Below are positions 62,787 through 64,000 of a stretch of DNA of 64,000 nucleotides, one piece after another (position 1 is the stretch's first letter; every line of letters starts with the position of its first letter). The translations under genes were made by a program, and so were the position numbers. Under the pieces are notes generated by a model. The model was not told the origin of the DNA, searched no databases, and was given only the letters and a program-made list of their open reading frames with translations. The stretch comes from Amoebidium appalachense (taxonomy: Eukaryota; Ichthyosporea), in the NCBI GenBank assembly GCA_963693365.1, contig CAVNZM010000008.1, positions 3,162,001 to 3,226,000 of the forward strand, in the 5' to 3' direction.

Positions 62787-63295
62787 TTCTCCTTCCCCTC
62801 TCCTCCCCCCTCCTATCCTCCTATCCTCATACCACCTCCCTCCCCTCCCCCCGCCCTCCCCCCGCCCCCCTGCTTTCCCTCCTCACACATACACACACAC
62901 TTAATCTCTCTCTCTCTGCCGCGCCCCCCCTCCCCCCCCCCCCCCCCCCTTCCTTCCTTCCCTCCATGCCCGAAGCCTGCCCGCCCGTTCAGATCTCGAC
63001 AAAATCACAGCAACATGGTAGCATGTAGAGTGATATTAGGGGGGGAATGGCTTGGGGCCGGACTGTAATAAGATGGTGTGAATTTGCTGCTATGTATCGA
63101 GGTAGCAACGATGGATTTAGTTATCACCTAGGGTTCTGGAAGGAATGGAGAGAGAGAGAGGGGGGGGGGGGGGAGGGGAGGGGGGGCTCAGATTTGTGCA
63201 TGGCCCCTGATGCACAACAGACAAGAATGGAACGGGCATTCGTTTCCCTGCAAACACATGCACATGAGTTTACAGAAACTTGAACATTCCACACA

Positions 63296-63333
<38 letters not shown>

Positions 63334-63870
63334 CTACACCCTATCCCCCCCTCCACACACACACACACACACACAACACACACATGCACCCCCCTCCCCC
63401 CCTCCCCCCTCCCCCCCACACACACCCACACCCACAACACATTGACACACACAATCCTCTCTCAGGCTCCACCACTGGTATGGATGCCAGCATCATCGGG
63501 GGTAGCCCCCCAGTCCTAGGCTCAGCGTTCCCAAACGTGGGGTCCAATTCATTTCCTTCGGGGGGAAGCATAACCGATTTTTCATCAGGGCCATCGGGCT
63601 CTAATTTCGACCAATCAGGCATGAATCCGGTCAGTTTTCCCTCAACACCGGGGGGCTCTTCATTCAACCCATCGTCTTTGGGGGGTCCTACAGGAAATTC
63701 TATGGATACTACCAGGGCTGGGTCTCTGGACCCCTCAATGATGGGGGGGTCACCTACTGATCCGACTTTGTTGGGCGGAACCAATGGAATGGGTGGACCC
63801 GGAGGGATGCCCGGGGCCGGGGGTTTGGGGGGACCCGGAGGAATGGCTGGGTCAGCACCTGAAGAACAAA
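60491..63870 (+). CDS. Secreted Pro/Gly/Ser/Met-rich protein, partial (runs off right edge)
   Basis: Exons: 60491-60604, 61730-61799, 62308-62674 and 63466-63870, with the last donor (CAAA|GTAGGT) open to the next exon beyond the window. Exon 1 is a clear signal peptide (MCLKECLFVLLALSAIVHG) plus an acidic propeptide-like segment. Exon 2 is a short helix (MTEEELQKLLASLGG). Exon 3 is Gly/Ser then Pro-rich with a duplicated APVDVSSPAPAPAP unit. Exon 4 is rich in GGS, GGPT and GGPGGM repeats. Exon 3 is one base too long for its phases, so a one-base excess sits in its C-rich part (about 62460-62560). Composition suggests a structural extracellular matrix or wall protein. No family recognised. 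Confidence 0.7.
60608..60653. repeat. Poly-T tract, about 46 nt
   Basis: Starts 3 nt after the donor of exon 1 of the secreted protein gene. (TG)n follows at about 60756-60798. Confidence 0.95.
62007..62162. repeat. 52-bp minisatellite, 3 copies
   Basis: Copies begin at 62007, 62059 and 62111 with TAGCCAAATAACACTGTAAA and end ACTTACTCACCCACTCA, near-identical. Lies in intron 2 of the secreted protein gene, followed by (CA)n up to the exon 3 acceptor. Confidence 0.9.
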
Positions 63871-63891
63871 GTAGGTGCTTGAGGCTCCCCC

Positions 63892-63924
<33 letters not shown>

Positions 63925-64000
63925 CGCGCACACACACAAAAAAACACCTACCTTCCTGGTTTTTACCCACTTCTGTTAGAGTGAGGGCAACCATACACAG

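Overview
This window is nuclear DNA of a eukaryote. Genes are split by GT-AG introns, and exon phases match across long gaps. Introns and spacers are packed with C/G homopolymers (often 15-60 nt), (CA)n/(CT)n microsatellites and a recurring repeat family. There is no prokaryotic gene organisation and no sign of an organelle. The gene set (FNBP4-like, ZNF511-like, a PH-DysF protein, a membrane histidine acid phosphatase, GNAT, a class V aminotransferase-like protein) plus a DIRS-type tyrosine-recombinase retrotransposon fits a protist or an invertebrate-grade organism. I cannot name the lineage from this alone. All exon models are my own reading of splice sites and reading frames, without transcript data.

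Layout. 1-2.9 kb: repeats and one possible exon. 2.9-5.7 kb (-): a two-exon class V aminotransferase-like protein whose expected PLP lysine is not where the family has it. 5.7-11.3 kb: promoter-like DNA, then homopolymer and microsatellite desert. 11.3-12.1 kb (-): a secreted Cys-rich protein. 13.6-20.2 kb (-): a complete seven-exon ZNF511-like gene. 20.2-21.1 kb: a divergent promoter shared with FNBP4 (+, 21.1-28.4 kb, first exon not found). 29.3-29.9 kb (-): an intronless GNAT acetyltransferase. 31.7-42.7 kb (-): a nine-exon PH + DysF protein with consistent phases throughout (397 aa). 43.8-44.2 kb: a MITE. 44.6-50.6 kb (+): a six-exon membrane-anchored histidine acid phosphatase. 52.4-53.1 kb (+): an uncharacterised ORF with an HNH-like motif. 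54.3-60.1 kb: a DIRS-like element (gag, RT-RNase H, tyrosine recombinase) with nested direct repeats. 60.5 kb to beyond the right edge (+): a secreted Pro/Gly/Met-rich protein.

The most unusual signals concern introns. (1) About half of the predicted 5' splice sites are followed within about 60 nt by a C tract on the sense strand, and none by a G tract. (2) A repeat family ending in a poly-C tail occurs about eleven times, only in introns of FNBP4 and the PH-DysF gene, always in the sense direction of the host gene, often between two C tracts. Two diverged subfamilies both keep a long stem enclosing an inner palindrome. (3) Several coding frames break by one base near C runs, so the tracts may be unstable, misassembled or both.

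The genes look like housekeeping functions (formin/WW scaffold, zinc-finger protein, lipid- or membrane-binding adaptor, lysosomal-type phosphatase) and do not form an obvious joint pathway. What they share is the intron architecture and promoter motifs (GATTGG/CCAAT next to GGCGCC, E2F-like).
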